Shown here one piece after another: positions 51,966 through 60,847 of a stretch of 64,000 nt of DNA. The stretch lies in assembly GCF_025244825.1 (NCBI RefSeq), contig NZ_CP104263.1:744001-808000 (forward strand), in the 5' to 3' direction. This stretch comes from Arthrobacter jinronghuae. Lineage in GTDB: Bacteria; Actinomycetota; Actinomycetes; Actinomycetales; Micrococcaceae. The notes beneath the pieces were generated by a model. It was not told where the DNA came from and ran no database searches. It saw nothing but the letters and a program-made list of their open reading frames with translations. Each line of letters begins with the position of its first letter. Within the stretch, counting starts at the first letter, position 1. A program made the position numbers and the translations under genes.

Positions 51966-54437
51966 TTGAAACACTGCACGTCCTGCGGCGCTGAACTGCA
52001 GCCGCATTGGAAATTCTGTACCAATTGCCAGGCGCCTCAGCCGGCACTGTCGGGCGGCGAAACAACCGCTCCTCAGGGCACGGAAGCCGATGCTGCCCCG
52101 GGTTCCGGAACGCACCGCGCCGACTCCACGCAGGCCGGAGCCCCGCAGGCAGCCTCCCCTCAGGCCGTCGACTCCCAGAGCCCGGCCCAGGCCGAGCAGC
52201 AGACGCAGCGGTTCGAGCAGGCCCCGGCCCAGCAGCACAGCGAGCAGCCGACGCAGCGGTTCGATCAGGCCCCGGCCCAGCAGCACAGCGAACAGCAGAC
52301 TGCAGCTATGCGCACCCCGGCTGCACCGACTTCAGTTTTCGACCCACCCTTTGTCTCGCAAGCTGCGGCCCAGTCCGGATCCGGCCAGCCCGGCACCGGC
52401 TACACCGGCCCCGCCGGCTCAGGTCCCGCGCCCGGAGGCCCGGCCGCGGGCGGTCCCAATTCGGGCGGTCCCAACTACGCTGCTCCGAACGACGGCGGCC
52501 CCGCTGGTCCGCAGGGACCCGCCGGACCCGGCGCGCCGTCGTCGGGCGGCAAAAAGCCCTCCCGCAAGCTGACGATCATCCTGGTCTCCGTGCTGGCCCT
52601 CCTCGTAGTCCTTGGGCTGGCAGCGTTCTTCATCGTGCAGAACATGGTCCGCGGAGGTGCCGGGTCCGCCGAAGGCGCTGCCGACAAGGTGGTGGAGGCC
52701 ATCGAGTCCAAGGACATCATTGGACTGGCCACCATGGTGCCGCCGGAGGAACGCGAACCGCTCCAGCGCATCCAGGAACAAGTGATGGACAAGGCCGAGG
52801 AATTCCAGCTGGAGGAAGCGATCAATAAGGTCGCCGACGAAGAAACGGAAATCGACGACGAACTGACCTTCGACGGCATGAGCATCACCTTCGAGGGTGT
52901 CGATCCCGAGGTCACCGAGATCGACGACTCTACTGCGCTGATCAAGTACACCTCCGGTGAGGCACGGATTCAGCTGGATCCGGCTGAAACCACCGGAGCC
53001 ATCCGCTCCGGTCTCGAGGCCGGCGGCTACGAAGACGAAGAAAAGATCGATGAGACCGTCCAGCTCAACGAAATGGGACCGGATGGCTCTCCGCTGACCC
53101 TGGTGGCCACCGAACGTGACGGCCGTTGGTACGTGAGCCCGATGTACAGCATCGTTGAAATGATCAACGAGAGCGAAGGCTATGACCGCGGCAGCGTTCC
53201 CGAAACAGCGGGCGGCAGCGACAGCCCGGCCGCAGCAGCGCAGGCCGCAGTAGAGGCCGTTCCAGACGTGGTTTCCGAAGGAAGCCTGGAGGCTCTGGCC
53301 GGGACACTCTCCATCCACGAAGGCAGCCTGCTGTTCCTGTACCAGGACCTGTTTGACGACATGATGGCCGGGGCGAGCGGAGAAGAGCTGAATATCAGCG
53401 ACGTGCGCTTCACGGATGGCGACAAGGACGGCGACCGTGCCGTCGCCGTCGTCGAGAACATCACGGTTGAAAGCGAATACGGTGACAAGATCACCCTGAC
53501 CAGCGAGTGCATCGAAGGTGAGCGGGAGTCCGACAGCATCTGCTTCAGCGATTCCGGTTACTCCATTGAGCCCTCCATGGAGATGCTGGGCGGCGCGAAG
53601 ATCATGAGCCTGACCACCATTGAGGAGGAAGGCAAGTGGCGCGTGAGCCTGGGGCACACCGTTGCGGACTGGGTCATCAACTGGACCGATTCCCTGACCC
53701 GTGAGCAGGCGCTGGCCCTGATGCAGCTCGCGAACACCGAGGATGCCACCGGAGATATCAGCGTGGACGAATCCACCGAGGTGGAGTTCAACTCGGCGGG
53801 CTTCGCGGTCCTCAATCTGACGGTGGACGAGGACATGGCTCTGGAGCCGGAAGACGGCGACTTCGGCGACATGCTGGTGTACTCCGAGGACGGCAAGGAG
53901 CAAATCGCGGACCTCGGATGGGGCGATGAGGTCGAGGCGGGCAACTACAAGCTCGTGGTCTTCGCCGGCTCGGAATGGCAGGAAGGGTTCGCCGAAAAGG
54001 GCAACGACTTCGAGCACTCCGCCGACCTGACCCTGGTTGAGGGGAAGGGCTACGACTTTTCCAATGACTCGGACTACTCTGACTCGGATTACTCCGCGGA
54101 TTCAGTGCCTTCCGGCTCGTACATCAGCAGTGATTTCGGAGTGCTTTCCACCGGGTCCTCGGCAGAGTCCGTGAAGAGCCACACCATCGCGGGCGCGGAC
54201 GTCGAAGCCGATCTGGAGATCAGCGCTCTCGGCTCATCGACTTCAACGATCGTGCTCGGCATCACGCTGGACGGTAAGGAAGAGAAGCTCGAAATCCCGA
54301 TGGGGGAGAGGGTCGAGTACTCCACCGCCTACCCCAATGACGGCAAGGACCATGAGCTGAAAGTCCAGATTCTGTCTTCCACTCCGGAGACCGACTTCGA
54401 CCTCGTGAGCTACACGGTCGCGGTCAAGACGAAGTAG
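51966..54437 (+). CDS. Zinc-ribbon membrane protein with large extracytoplasmic domain, 823 aa
   Basis: An N-terminal zinc ribbon (CTSCGAELQPHWKFCTNC) is followed by a Gln/Pro/Ala-rich linker with a 16-residue duplication, a Gly/Pro-rich segment, and one transmembrane helix at about residues 200-222 (LTIILVSVLALLVVLGLAAFFIV). About 600 residues of acidic extracytoplasmic protein follow, with repeated beta-rich DUF4878-like units (VVEAIESKDIIGLATMVP; AAVEAVPDVVSEGSLEALAG) and a C-terminal beta-sandwich-like region. Start TTG 51966 has GGGGGAG upstream. The layout (cytosolic ribbon, one helix, tandem outer domains) recalls actinobacterial stress-sensing YvyE/TcaA-type proteins. Its function is unknown. 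Confidence 0.78.
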   Translation: MKHCTSCGAELQPHWKFCTNCQAPQPALSGGETTAPQGTEADAAPGSGTHRADSTQAGAPQAASPQAVDSQSPAQAEQQTQRFEQAPAQQHSEQPTQRFDQAPAQQHSEQQTAAMRTPAAPTSVFDPPFVSQAAAQSGSGQPGTGYTGPAGSGPAPGGPAAGGPNSGGPNYAAPNDGGPAGPQGPAGPGAPSSGGKKPSRKLTIILVSVLALLVVLGLAAFFIVQNMVRGGAGSAEGAADKVVEAIESKDIIGLATMVPPEEREPLQRIQEQVMDKAEEFQLEEAINKVADEETEIDDELTFDGMSITFEGVDPEVTEIDDSTALIKYTSGEARIQLDPAETTGAIRSGLEAGGYEDEEKIDETVQLNEMGPDGSPLTLVATERDGRWYVSPMYSIVEMINESEGYDRGSVPETAGGSDSPAAAAQAAVEAVPDVVSEGSLEALAGTLSIHEGSLLFLYQDLFDDMMAGASGEELNISDVRFTDGDKDGDRAVAVVENITVESEYGDKITLTSECIEGERESDSICFSDSGYSIEPSMEMLGGAKIMSLTTIEEEGKWRVSLGHTVADWVINWTDSLTREQALALMQLANTEDATGDISVDESTEVEFNSAGFAVLNLTVDEDMALEPEDGDFGDMLVYSEDGKEQIADLGWGDEVEAGNYKLVVFAGSEWQEGFAEKGNDFEHSADLTLVEGKGYDFSNDSDYSDSDYSADSVPSGSYISSDFGVLSTGSSAESVKSHTIAGADVEADLEISALGSSTSTIVLGITLDGKEEKLEIPMGERVEYSTAYPNDGKDHELKVQILSSTPETDFDLVSYTVAVKTK
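52200..52295 (+). repeat. 48-bp tandem duplication in the zinc-ribbon gene linker
   Basis: Two nearly identical 48-base units (52200-52247 and 52248-52295) encode QTQRFEQAPAQQHSEQ and PTQRFDQAPAQQHSEQ. It is an in-frame expansion of the disordered linker and may vary between strains. Confidence 0.75.
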
Positions 54438-54522
54438 CAGGCTTCCCGGCGGGCGGTCCAGCCTGTTTCCGGTCTGCCGGGCCACCGGCATAAATGATTC
54501 TTGAAGATCCAAGGAAGGCGTT

Positions 54523-56799
54523 ATGAAATTCTGTCCCGAATGTGGGAAACAGCAAGAACCGGGAGGCCGGTTCTGTGCGGACTGCGGGTACGCCATAGGT
54601 GCCGCACCCGCTGCTGCTTCCGCTCCAGTTGCGGAGCCTGCCGCCGAACCCGCAACACCAGCTGCCGGACCGGCGGAAGATCGGCAGTTCGCAGCAGTCG
54701 GCGCACCAAGCCAGCCCGGTCAGGGTGGTTACGGCCAGGCGCCTTACGGCCAGCCAGGTCAGCCCGGTCAGCCCGGTCAGCCGGGCCAGCCCGGCCAGGG
54801 GGGTTACGGCCAGGCGCCTTACGGCCAGCCAGGTCAGCCCGGCCAGAGTGGCTACGGCCAGTCCGGCTACGGTCAGCCGACCCAACAGCGTCAAGAGCAG
54901 CAGTATCCGGGCCACCCCGGCTACAGCCAGGCCCAGGCGCAGGTTTCCGCCGGCACCAAGCGTCCGTCGCCCTTTGCCGGGGTTCCGATCAGTGACTACG
55001 TCCGTGACGGCCTGGCCTTCCTGGCCCTCTTCGCGTCGCTGTTCATGACCTGGTCCATCAGTACGAGTAGCTACGACGACCCCAGCAAGGCCGGAACCCG
55101 GGTAGACGTACTCCTCATTAGCCTCCTAAGCATGATGTCCATTGGCGTCAGCTACCTGTGGCGCGCGGGCGTCTTCGGACCCACCATCGGCTACCGGAAG
55201 ATCCAGGACATTCGCCTCCTGGCCAATCTTCCGTACGTGATCCTGGTGCTCGTCTACTTCGTGCTGAGCCTCGTTTCCGGCTTCGGTGACGATGATTTCC
55301 GTTACCTGGGCAACGCCGTCGCCTTCGGACTCGCAGGTGCCATCCTCGCGGCACAGCCGCGAAAGGGTGAAATAGCTCCCGGCGAAGTTGATGCGGCACG
55401 CCACCGGCGGTGGCTGTTCGTCATGCTGGGCATTGTGGGCTTCATGGCCGTCACCACCATCCTGCAGATCATCCTGCTTGCCATGGAAGTGCAGGAGTAC
55501 TACACGGGCGGGGACCGATGGATGTTGCTGGTTTCCCGAACTTTTGCGGCGCTCCTGTCGGTAGCGGTTCTGGGACTCATCGCGCTGAAGGTCTTCCGCG
55601 GCTCCGACGCCTGGCGTTTTGCCGGTGTGGCGCTCGGGGTGGGCGGCGTTTTCCTCGCGGTGCTGGGACTCATGGGCGTGGATTCGATTCCGCAGGGGTT
55701 CTTCCCGGGTGGAGCAGGATTCTCCATCTTGTTCTGGATGGCCTTCGGCGCTACGGTTTCCGCTCCGTCCGTCGCCCGCACCACGGACCGGAACGCAGTT
55801 GCCCCCGCGGACCGGCTCACTGCCCTCCGCCCCGTACTGCTCCTGACCTTGATCCTGGCCGCGGCTTTGGCCGTCTTCATGCTGATCGGACTGGTGCAGA
55901 CACTGATCGAAGACTACGACGGCGTGGCCTCCTGGTCGGTTGGCCTGGTTCTGGCGCTCCTGTTGGTCGCCGCCACCGCACTGACCCCGAAGCTTGCCTC
56001 CCGTGACGAGCGGTCCGCTTTCGTGATGGGCAGCGTGTACGCGGGTGCCGTGTTTGTCCTGGCGCTGATCCTCATGATCCTTTTCGAAGTCCAGGACTTC
56101 GAGTGGTCGACGGGTGCCGAGCCGTTGCCGGTCGGTACGGTCATGTCTCTGATTATGGTGCTCACCTGGGTTATGCCGTTCGCGGTGCTGGCCGTGCTTT
56201 GGCTGGACAAGGCAGCGCGGGCACACTTCAAGTCGCTGCCGGCCTCCGGCAACTTGGGCACCGGTTTCGCCTTTGAAGGGGCTCCGGCCCAGGCACAGGT
56301 TCCCGCCATTCCGACGCCGGCCAGTTTCGTTGGGGCTCAGCAACACCAGTTCCCGCACCAAGGCCAGCCCGCTCAGCAGCAGGGCCAGCCCCAGCAGCAG
56401 GCTCCGGTTCAGCCCCAGCAGCAGGTTCCCGTCCAGGAACCCCAGCAGCAGGCACCGGTTCAGCCCCAGCAGCAGCTTCCCGTCCAGGAACCCGCAGTCG
56501 AACCGGCTCCGGCCCAGGAACCCGCGCAGTCTGCGGCAACTGAGCCGCAGGACCAGGACCAGGACGAGGAAGTGTCCGAGGACACCGTTCGGCGTACCCC
56601 GGTCGCTGACCCGGATGCCGCCCTGCTGGCTGAAGCCGCCGATCCGGCCACGCCCCTGGCCCGGCTCCAGGAACTGGCTACCCACCCGCGTGCCCGGGTA
56701 GTCGTGGCAGCCAACCCGTCCACCTACCCGGCACTGCTGAGCTGGCTCAGCCAGCTCGGAGACCCGGCCGTGAACGAGGCGCTGGGCCGCCGTCGGTAA
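54523..56799 (+). CDS. Zinc-ribbon polytopic membrane protein with C-terminal LRV domain, 758 aa
   Basis: An N-terminal zinc ribbon (CPECGKQQEPGGRFCADC) is followed by a GQPGQ/GYGQ-repeat linker (residues 65-120). About twelve transmembrane helices span residues 165-570. A Gln/Pro-rich repeat region (PQQQAPVQ, PVQEPQQ) precedes an LRV-type C-terminal domain (PDAALLAEAADPATPLARLQ, ELATHPRARVVVAANPSTYP, LLSWLSQLGDPAVNEALGRR). The end is closely similar to the small protein at 50065-50370. AAGGAAGG precedes ATG 54523. It is the second zinc-ribbon protein in a row (85-base gap), so the two are probably co-expressed. The function is unknown. Confidence 0.78.
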   Translation: MKFCPECGKQQEPGGRFCADCGYAIGAAPAAASAPVAEPAAEPATPAAGPAEDRQFAAVGAPSQPGQGGYGQAPYGQPGQPGQPGQPGQPGQGGYGQAPYGQPGQPGQSGYGQSGYGQPTQQRQEQQYPGHPGYSQAQAQVSAGTKRPSPFAGVPISDYVRDGLAFLALFASLFMTWSISTSSYDDPSKAGTRVDVLLISLLSMMSIGVSYLWRAGVFGPTIGYRKIQDIRLLANLPYVILVLVYFVLSLVSGFGDDDFRYLGNAVAFGLAGAILAAQPRKGEIAPGEVDAARHRRWLFVMLGIVGFMAVTTILQIILLAMEVQEYYTGGDRWMLLVSRTFAALLSVAVLGLIALKVFRGSDAWRFAGVALGVGGVFLAVLGLMGVDSIPQGFFPGGAGFSILFWMAFGATVSAPSVARTTDRNAVAPADRLTALRPVLLLTLILAAALAVFMLIGLVQTLIEDYDGVASWSVGLVLALLLVAATALTPKLASRDERSAFVMGSVYAGAVFVLALILMILFEVQDFEWSTGAEPLPVGTVMSLIMVLTWVMPFAVLAVLWLDKAARAHFKSLPASGNLGTGFAFEGAPAQAQVPAIPTPASFVGAQQHQFPHQGQPAQQQGQPQQQAPVQPQQQVPVQEPQQQAPVQPQQQLPVQEPAVEPAPAQEPAQSAATEPQDQDQDEEVSEDTVRRTPVADPDAALLAEAADPATPLARLQELATHPRARVVVAANPSTYPALLSWLSQLGDPAVNEALGRRR
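54715..54880 (+). repeat. Coding tandem repeats, GQPGQ / GGYGQAPYGQ
   Basis: Units of about 9 bases (CAGCCCGGT and variants) and a longer GGTTACGGCCAGGCGCCTTA block repeated at about 54728 and 54803 encode GYGQAPYGQPGQPGQ twice. It is low-complexity linker DNA within the membrane-protein gene. Confidence 0.75.
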
Positions 56800-56824
56800 C
56801 CGGCGTTAAGTAATAGGTATGAAG

Positions 56825-56883
56825 CGGCGGCCGTCGTCGTTGGTGCGGGTTATCACTGCCAACGACGCCGGCCGCCGGCGTTT
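56825..56883 (+). terminator. Long hairpin terminator after the zinc-ribbon membrane gene
   Basis: A 19-bp stem (56825-56843 with 56859-56877, one mismatch) with a 15-base loop is followed by GCGTTT. It separates the zinc-ribbon gene from the SGNH hydrolase gene. Confidence 0.7.
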
Positions 56884-56916
56884 AACTTCCACCAGCTCAA
56901 TGATTCAGGGGCGCTC

Positions 56917-57978
56917 ATGAAAAACCGGACGTGCGCGGGCGTGAGGCGGCGGGCGGCAGCCGGCATCGTGGGGGCCGCAATACTGCTCTCCGGGTGCTCG
57001 ACCGCGCCTGCCGCGGGTCCGCCGCCGGGCAGTACGACGACGGCGGCCAGTCCCGATCCAACGCCCAGCGATCCAGCCCCCAGCCCCGCCCCGACCCCGG
57101 AACCGCCCCGCCCCTCGGGCTGGCTCGCGGAGGTAACCGGCGACGCCGGACGCCTGGCCATCCTCGGCGACTCCTTCGCCGCGGGGGAGGGTGCCGGCGA
57201 TTACCAGCCTGCTGTGTCCGGCGGCGGGGATTCCTGCCACCGCAGCCTCCACCCGCCCGCTGCGGAACTGTTTGCCCCGCAGAACATCGCAAACCTCGCA
57301 TGTTCCCGGGCCACCACCGGGCACCTGACCGCTCAGCAACGGCTGGCAGTGCTGGATCCCGGAGCCGGACCGGCAGCCGACCCCGGCACGGTCCCGGCAC
57401 AGCTGGACCAGTTGCAGGGCTTCGAACCGACCCTGGTGGTGCTCTCGGTGGGCGGCAACAACCTCGACTTCGCCGGAATCCTGCAGGCCTGCCTGCTGGA
57501 AACCACTCCCTGCAGTGATGATCCGCAACTGGGCGCCCACGCGGCGGAGCAGCTGTCCGCCCTCGAGGCCGACCTGACGGATGCGTATGCCAGCGTCGCG
57601 GCGGCCGTCTCTGCTCCGGTGCTGGTACTTCCGTACCCCCAGCTTTTTGATGAGCCCGACGGCGGCTGCGGCCGGCTCAGCACGGAGGAGCAACGCTTCG
57701 GCCGGGACCTCATAGATGATTTGAATGCCATCATCCGGTCCGCCGTGGACACATCGGCCGCGTCGAACCTCTACTACGTGGACGCCGTCGAACAGGCCCT
57801 GGCCGGACACGGCGCCTGCAGCCCGGAACCGTTCGTGCATGCGGCAGATCTCTCCGGGCTGTTGCAGGCCGCGGACTCGTTTACTGCCAACCAGGAGCTG
57901 CTGCACCCCACCGATGCGGGCTACCGTGCCATGACGGCGGAGCTGGTCCGTTGGGCCGCGGAGCATCCCATGCCGTAG
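56917..57978 (+). CDS. SGNH/GDSL-type hydrolase lipoprotein, 353 aa
   Basis: The signal peptide has a lipobox (AAILLSGCS) and is followed by a Pro/Thr-rich linker. The catalytic serine lies in block I (LAILGDSFAAGEGAGDY), the Gly in block II (NLACSRATTGHL), the Asn in block III (VVLSVGGNNLDFAG), and the Asp/His in block V (LLHPTDAGYRAM). This is the actinobacterial SGNH esterase layout, with a cysteine-rich insert (CLLETTPCSDD, GGCGRLS). It probably hydrolyses lipid or acetyl esters at the cell surface. ATG 56917 is the only suitable start. Confidence 0.88.
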   Translation: MKNRTCAGVRRRAAAGIVGAAILLSGCSTAPAAGPPPGSTTTAASPDPTPSDPAPSPAPTPEPPRPSGWLAEVTGDAGRLAILGDSFAAGEGAGDYQPAVSGGGDSCHRSLHPPAAELFAPQNIANLACSRATTGHLTAQQRLAVLDPGAGPAADPGTVPAQLDQLQGFEPTLVVLSVGGNNLDFAGILQACLLETTPCSDDPQLGAHAAEQLSALEADLTDAYASVAAAVSAPVLVLPYPQLFDEPDGGCGRLSTEEQRFGRDLIDDLNAIIRSAVDTSAASNLYYVDAVEQALAGHGACSPEPFVHAADLSGLLQAADSFTANQELLHPTDAGYRAMTAELVRWAAEHPMP

Positions 57979-58066
57979 TGAGCCGCATCACGGCAAAGCC
58001 CGGTGCCTGCGTAATACTGGGACTGCCGGCAAGGACGCCGGCCCCCAACGAGAGGACGGGCGCACC

Positions 58067-58876
58067 GTGACGGAACCCCCGCAGCAGCAGACCAACGCAT
58101 TCGCAGGATTTTCCACGCTCCGCGTGACCGAGGGGGCAGACCGGATCCACGTCCAGCTGCACCGGCCCGAGGTCCGCAACGCCATTGACGCGGCCATGGT
58201 GGCGGAACTGCATGCGGTCTGCGCCGAACTGGAGCGGCGGCCGCGGGTGCTGGTCCTCTCCGGCACCGAGGTTGGTGGAAAGGGGATCTTTGCCTCCGGG
58301 GCGGACATTACCGAGCTGCGCGAACGGCGCCGCGACGACGCCCTGGCGGGCATCAACTCCGGTCTCTTCACCCGGATTGCCGCCCTGCCGCTGCCCGTGA
58401 TTGCAGCCTTGGACGGATTTGCCTTGGGCGGCGGGGCGGAACTGGCCTACGCCGCGGACTTCCGGCTGGGCACACCGCGGCTGAAGATCGGCCAGCCTGA
58501 AGCGGGGCTGGGAATCATGGCGGCTGCCGGAGCCACCTGGCGGCTGAAGGAGCTCGTGGGGGAGCCGCTGGCCAAGGACATGCTGCTGGCCGGGCGGATC
58601 CTATCCGGGGAGGAAGCACTGGCCGTCCGGCTGATCACCGAAATCCACCATCCCGCCGGCCTGCTGCCCGCCGCCCACGCGCTTGCGGACCGCATCACCG
58701 CGTCCGATCCGCTGGCCCTGCGCCTGACCAAAGCCGCCTTCGCGGCACCGCGTGAAGCCCATCCGCTGATCGACAACCTTGCCCAGGGGATACTCTTCGA
58801 ATCCGAGGCGAAGTTGGACCGCATGCAGGCCTTCCTCGACCGCAAGGAGAGCCCCCGTGGCACCCGGGAGCGCTAA
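58067..58876 (+). CDS. Enoyl-CoA hydratase (crotonase family), 269 aa
   Basis: The crotonase fold is shown by LHRPEVRNAID, FASGADITELRERR (oxyanion hole), and VIAALDGFALGGGAELAYAAD. The two catalytic glutamates are present 20 residues apart: Glu125 in GGGAEL and Glu145 in IGQPEAGLG. The usual P-G-A-G-G-T-Q-R-L is MAAAGATWRL here, so specificity may be unusual. It hydrates 2-enoyl-CoA to 3-hydroxyacyl-CoA. GTG 58067 follows GAGGACGGG. Its 3' end overlaps the following dehydrogenase gene by 20 bases, so the two enzymes act consecutively and are co-translated. Confidence 0.88.
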   Translation: MTEPPQQQTNAFAGFSTLRVTEGADRIHVQLHRPEVRNAIDAAMVAELHAVCAELERRPRVLVLSGTEVGGKGIFASGADITELRERRRDDALAGINSGLFTRIAALPLPVIAALDGFALGGGAELAYAADFRLGTPRLKIGQPEAGLGIMAAAGATWRLKELVGEPLAKDMLLAGRILSGEEALAVRLITEIHHPAGLLPAAHALADRITASDPLALRLTKAAFAAPREAHPLIDNLAQGILFESEAKLDRMQAFLDRKESPRGTRER

Positions 58877-59729
58877 CGCCGGTACCGTTCCGGCACGCAT
58901 AGGGGTGCTGGGCGGCGGACGCATGGGAGCGGGTATTGCCCACGCCTTCCTCCTGGCCGGAGCAGAGGTGGTGGTCGTCGAACGGGACCGGGAAGCCGCC
59001 GACGCCGCCCGCACCCGGGTCACCGGGTCACTCGCCAAAAGCGTGGAACGCGGGGACACGGACGAAAGCACCCAAGAGCTCGCTGAGCGTGCAACCTTTG
59101 CCGTGAACTACGGGGAGTTCGCGGGCTGCGGCCTGGTAGTGGAAGCGGTACCGGAGGACTTCGCGCTGAAATCCACCGCCCTGTGTGCTGTGGAGGAACA
59201 GCTCGACGACGGCGCCTGGCTGGCGACCAACACCTCGTCGCTGTCCGTGGACCGGCTGGCTGCGGGTTTGAAGCGGCCGGGGAACTTCTGCGGCCTGCAC
59301 TTCTTCAATCCCGTGCCGGCTTCCCGCTTGGTGGAACTGGTCCTCGGTGCCCGGACGTCGGAGCAGCTGGCCACGAGCGCACAGGGATGGATCGAAGCCC
59401 TGGGCAAGGCCGCCGTCGTCGTCCGCGATGCGCCCGGCTTCGCGTCCTCCCGGCTCGGCGTCGCCATTGCCCTGGAAGCCATGCGGATGGTGGAGGAGGG
59501 TGTGGCGTCCGCCGAGGATATCGACACCGCCATGACGCTGGGCTACCGCCACCCCACCGGCCCGCTGCGCACCACTGATCTGGTGGGACTGGACGTCCGG
59601 CTGGGGATTGCCGAGTACCTGCATTCGACATTGGGAGACCGCTTCGCGCCACCGCAGATCCTCCGGGACAAGGTGGCCCGCGGTGAACTCGGACGGAAGA
59701 CCGGGCAGGGCTTTTTCAGCTACGAATAG
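58857..59729 (+). CDS. 3-hydroxyacyl-CoA (3-hydroxybutyryl-CoA) dehydrogenase, 290 aa
   Basis: The NAD-binding GVLGGGRMGAGIAHAFLLAG is followed by VVVERDREAAD, AVPEDFALKSTALCAVEEQ, the catalytic His in FCGLHFFNPVPASRLVELV, and the C-terminal dimerisation domain (AMTLGYRHPTGPL, TDLVGLDVRLGIAEYL). It is the single-function form (Hbd/FadB2/PaaH type). GTG 58857 is chosen because AAGGAGA lies six bases upstream; the gene then overlaps the hydratase gene by 20 bases. It converges on the nucleoside hydrolase, overlapping by 14 bases. Confidence 0.9.
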   Translation: MAPGSANAGTVPARIGVLGGGRMGAGIAHAFLLAGAEVVVVERDREAADAARTRVTGSLAKSVERGDTDESTQELAERATFAVNYGEFAGCGLVVEAVPEDFALKSTALCAVEEQLDDGAWLATNTSSLSVDRLAAGLKRPGNFCGLHFFNPVPASRLVELVLGARTSEQLATSAQGWIEALGKAAVVVRDAPGFASSRLGVAIALEAMRMVEEGVASAEDIDTAMTLGYRHPTGPLRTTDLVGLDVRLGIAEYLHSTLGDRFAPPQILRDKVARGELGRKTGQGFFSYE

Positions 59730-60774
59730 CCTCGTCCGGAGCCACCGTGTCCAGGAACGTCCGGACCATGGCGGGGTGGTCCAGGGCCATGGCCACCGAA
59801 ATCACCGGTGCCGGGGCGAGCAAGCCGTGCACCGCGTCCTCACCGGCGATTCTCCGCCGGTCCACCAGGGTCTGCCCGCGGCTGTGCCCGGCAAGCTCCA
59901 CCCGCACCGGGTAATCCTCCAGCACCACGGTTTCCGGTGCGGCGATCAGGCAGGCGGCACCGGCGTCGCCGATGGTCATGGGCTCGAGGGTGCCGTCATT
60001 GGCGCTCACCGTGGGAAGCGGCTCCGCGCCCAGGACACCTCCGGCCGCCCGAGTCCGGGCGCCCAAGGCCAGCAGCGAACCCACGAGCCGTGCACCGGGA
60101 TCCGTGGAGGCTTCCAATTTCAGGTACTGCGGCGCATCGAGGGTCGCCAGCATAAAGACGTCCAGCCCGTACATGGTCACGGGCACTCCGCTTTCCAGCA
60201 CCACGGCCAGCGCCTCGGGGTCATGCCAGGCATTGAACTCGGCATGCGAGGTGGCATTGCCCATCCCGGCGGATCCGCCCATAAACACAATCCGTTCCAG
60301 CTTCCGGGCCGTGAGCGGGTAGGCACGCAGGAACACCGCCACATTGGTCAGCGGGCCGATGCCCAGCAGGGTCACCGGTTCCGGAGAATCTTCAATGGTG
60401 CGGTGCAGGAGTTCGACGGCGGCCAGCGGGGAGGCCAGTGCACTGGCTGCCGGCAGCTGCAGCCCGCCGATCCCGTTGACGCCGTGGAAGGCGTGGGCAT
60501 TGCGGGGCTCGTTGATCAGCGGCCGCTCCGCCCCGCGGGCCACCGGAACATCCGGCCGTCCGGCAAGGTCCAGCACGTCCAGGGTATTGCGCAGTACCTG
60601 GTCGACGTCGGTGTTCCCGGCCACGCAGGTCACGGCCCGCAGGTCGATGCGGGGGCTGCGGGCCAGGAAGGTCAGGGCCAGGGCATCGTCCACGCCGGTG
60701 TCGACGTCGGCAATGACGGGGATGCGGCGCGGCTGTTCGGAGGAGGAAGAAGAATGCACGGCGCCGTCTTTCAC
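59716..60774 (-). CDS. Nucleoside hydrolase (IunH-type), 352 aa
   Basis: The N-terminal calcium/ribose motif IPVIADVDTGVDDALAL (D-x-D-x-G-x-D-D) is complete. FHGVNGIGGL, VTLLGIGPLTNVAVFL, IVFMGGSAGMGNATSHAEFN and AWHDPEALAVVL are further family signatures. It splits ribonucleosides to base and ribose. The initiator is GTG 60774 or the GTG at 60759 (VHSSSSS). It is divergent from a DAO-type oxidoreductase across a 73-base gap containing a palindrome. Confidence 0.9.
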   Translation of the reverse strand: MKDGAVHSSSSSEQPRRIPVIADVDTGVDDALALTFLARSPRIDLRAVTCVAGNTDVDQVLRNTLDVLDLAGRPDVPVARGAERPLINEPRNAHAFHGVNGIGGLQLPAASALASPLAAVELLHRTIEDSPEPVTLLGIGPLTNVAVFLRAYPLTARKLERIVFMGGSAGMGNATSHAEFNAWHDPEALAVVLESGVPVTMYGLDVFMLATLDAPQYLKLEASTDPGARLVGSLLALGARTRAAGGVLGAEPLPTVSANDGTLEPMTIGDAGAACLIAAPETVVLEDYPVRVELAGHSRGQTLVDRRRIAGEDAVHGLLAPAPVISVAMALDHPAMVRTFLDTVAPDEAIRS

Positions 60775-60788
60775 TTAAACTGCTGGAA

Positions 60789-60806
60789 ATTACCTGACAA
60801 GGTAAT
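60789..60806. promoter_or_regulatory. Perfect inverted repeat ATTACCT-N4-AGGTAAT
   Basis: An 18-bp dyad with 7-bp arms and spacer GACA lies in the gap between the divergent nucleoside hydrolase and oxidoreductase genes. It is symmetrical and A/T-flanked, as expected of a dimeric repressor site shared by both promoters. The regulator is not identified. Confidence 0.6.
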
Positions 60807-60847
60807 CAGAGAATTGAACCCTGCGGTACTTCATGAAGGGGAAAAGC

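Noticed and set aside
52419..54017. 532-codon minus-strand open frame opposite the zinc-ribbon gene
   Set aside because: No domain-like sequence; the plus frame has a zinc ribbon, a transmembrane helix and a ribosome binding site.
54715..54880. Short regular repeats that could suggest a CRISPR array
   Set aside because: Units are in-frame Gln/Pro/Gly codons without unique spacers; the repeat is coding low complexity.
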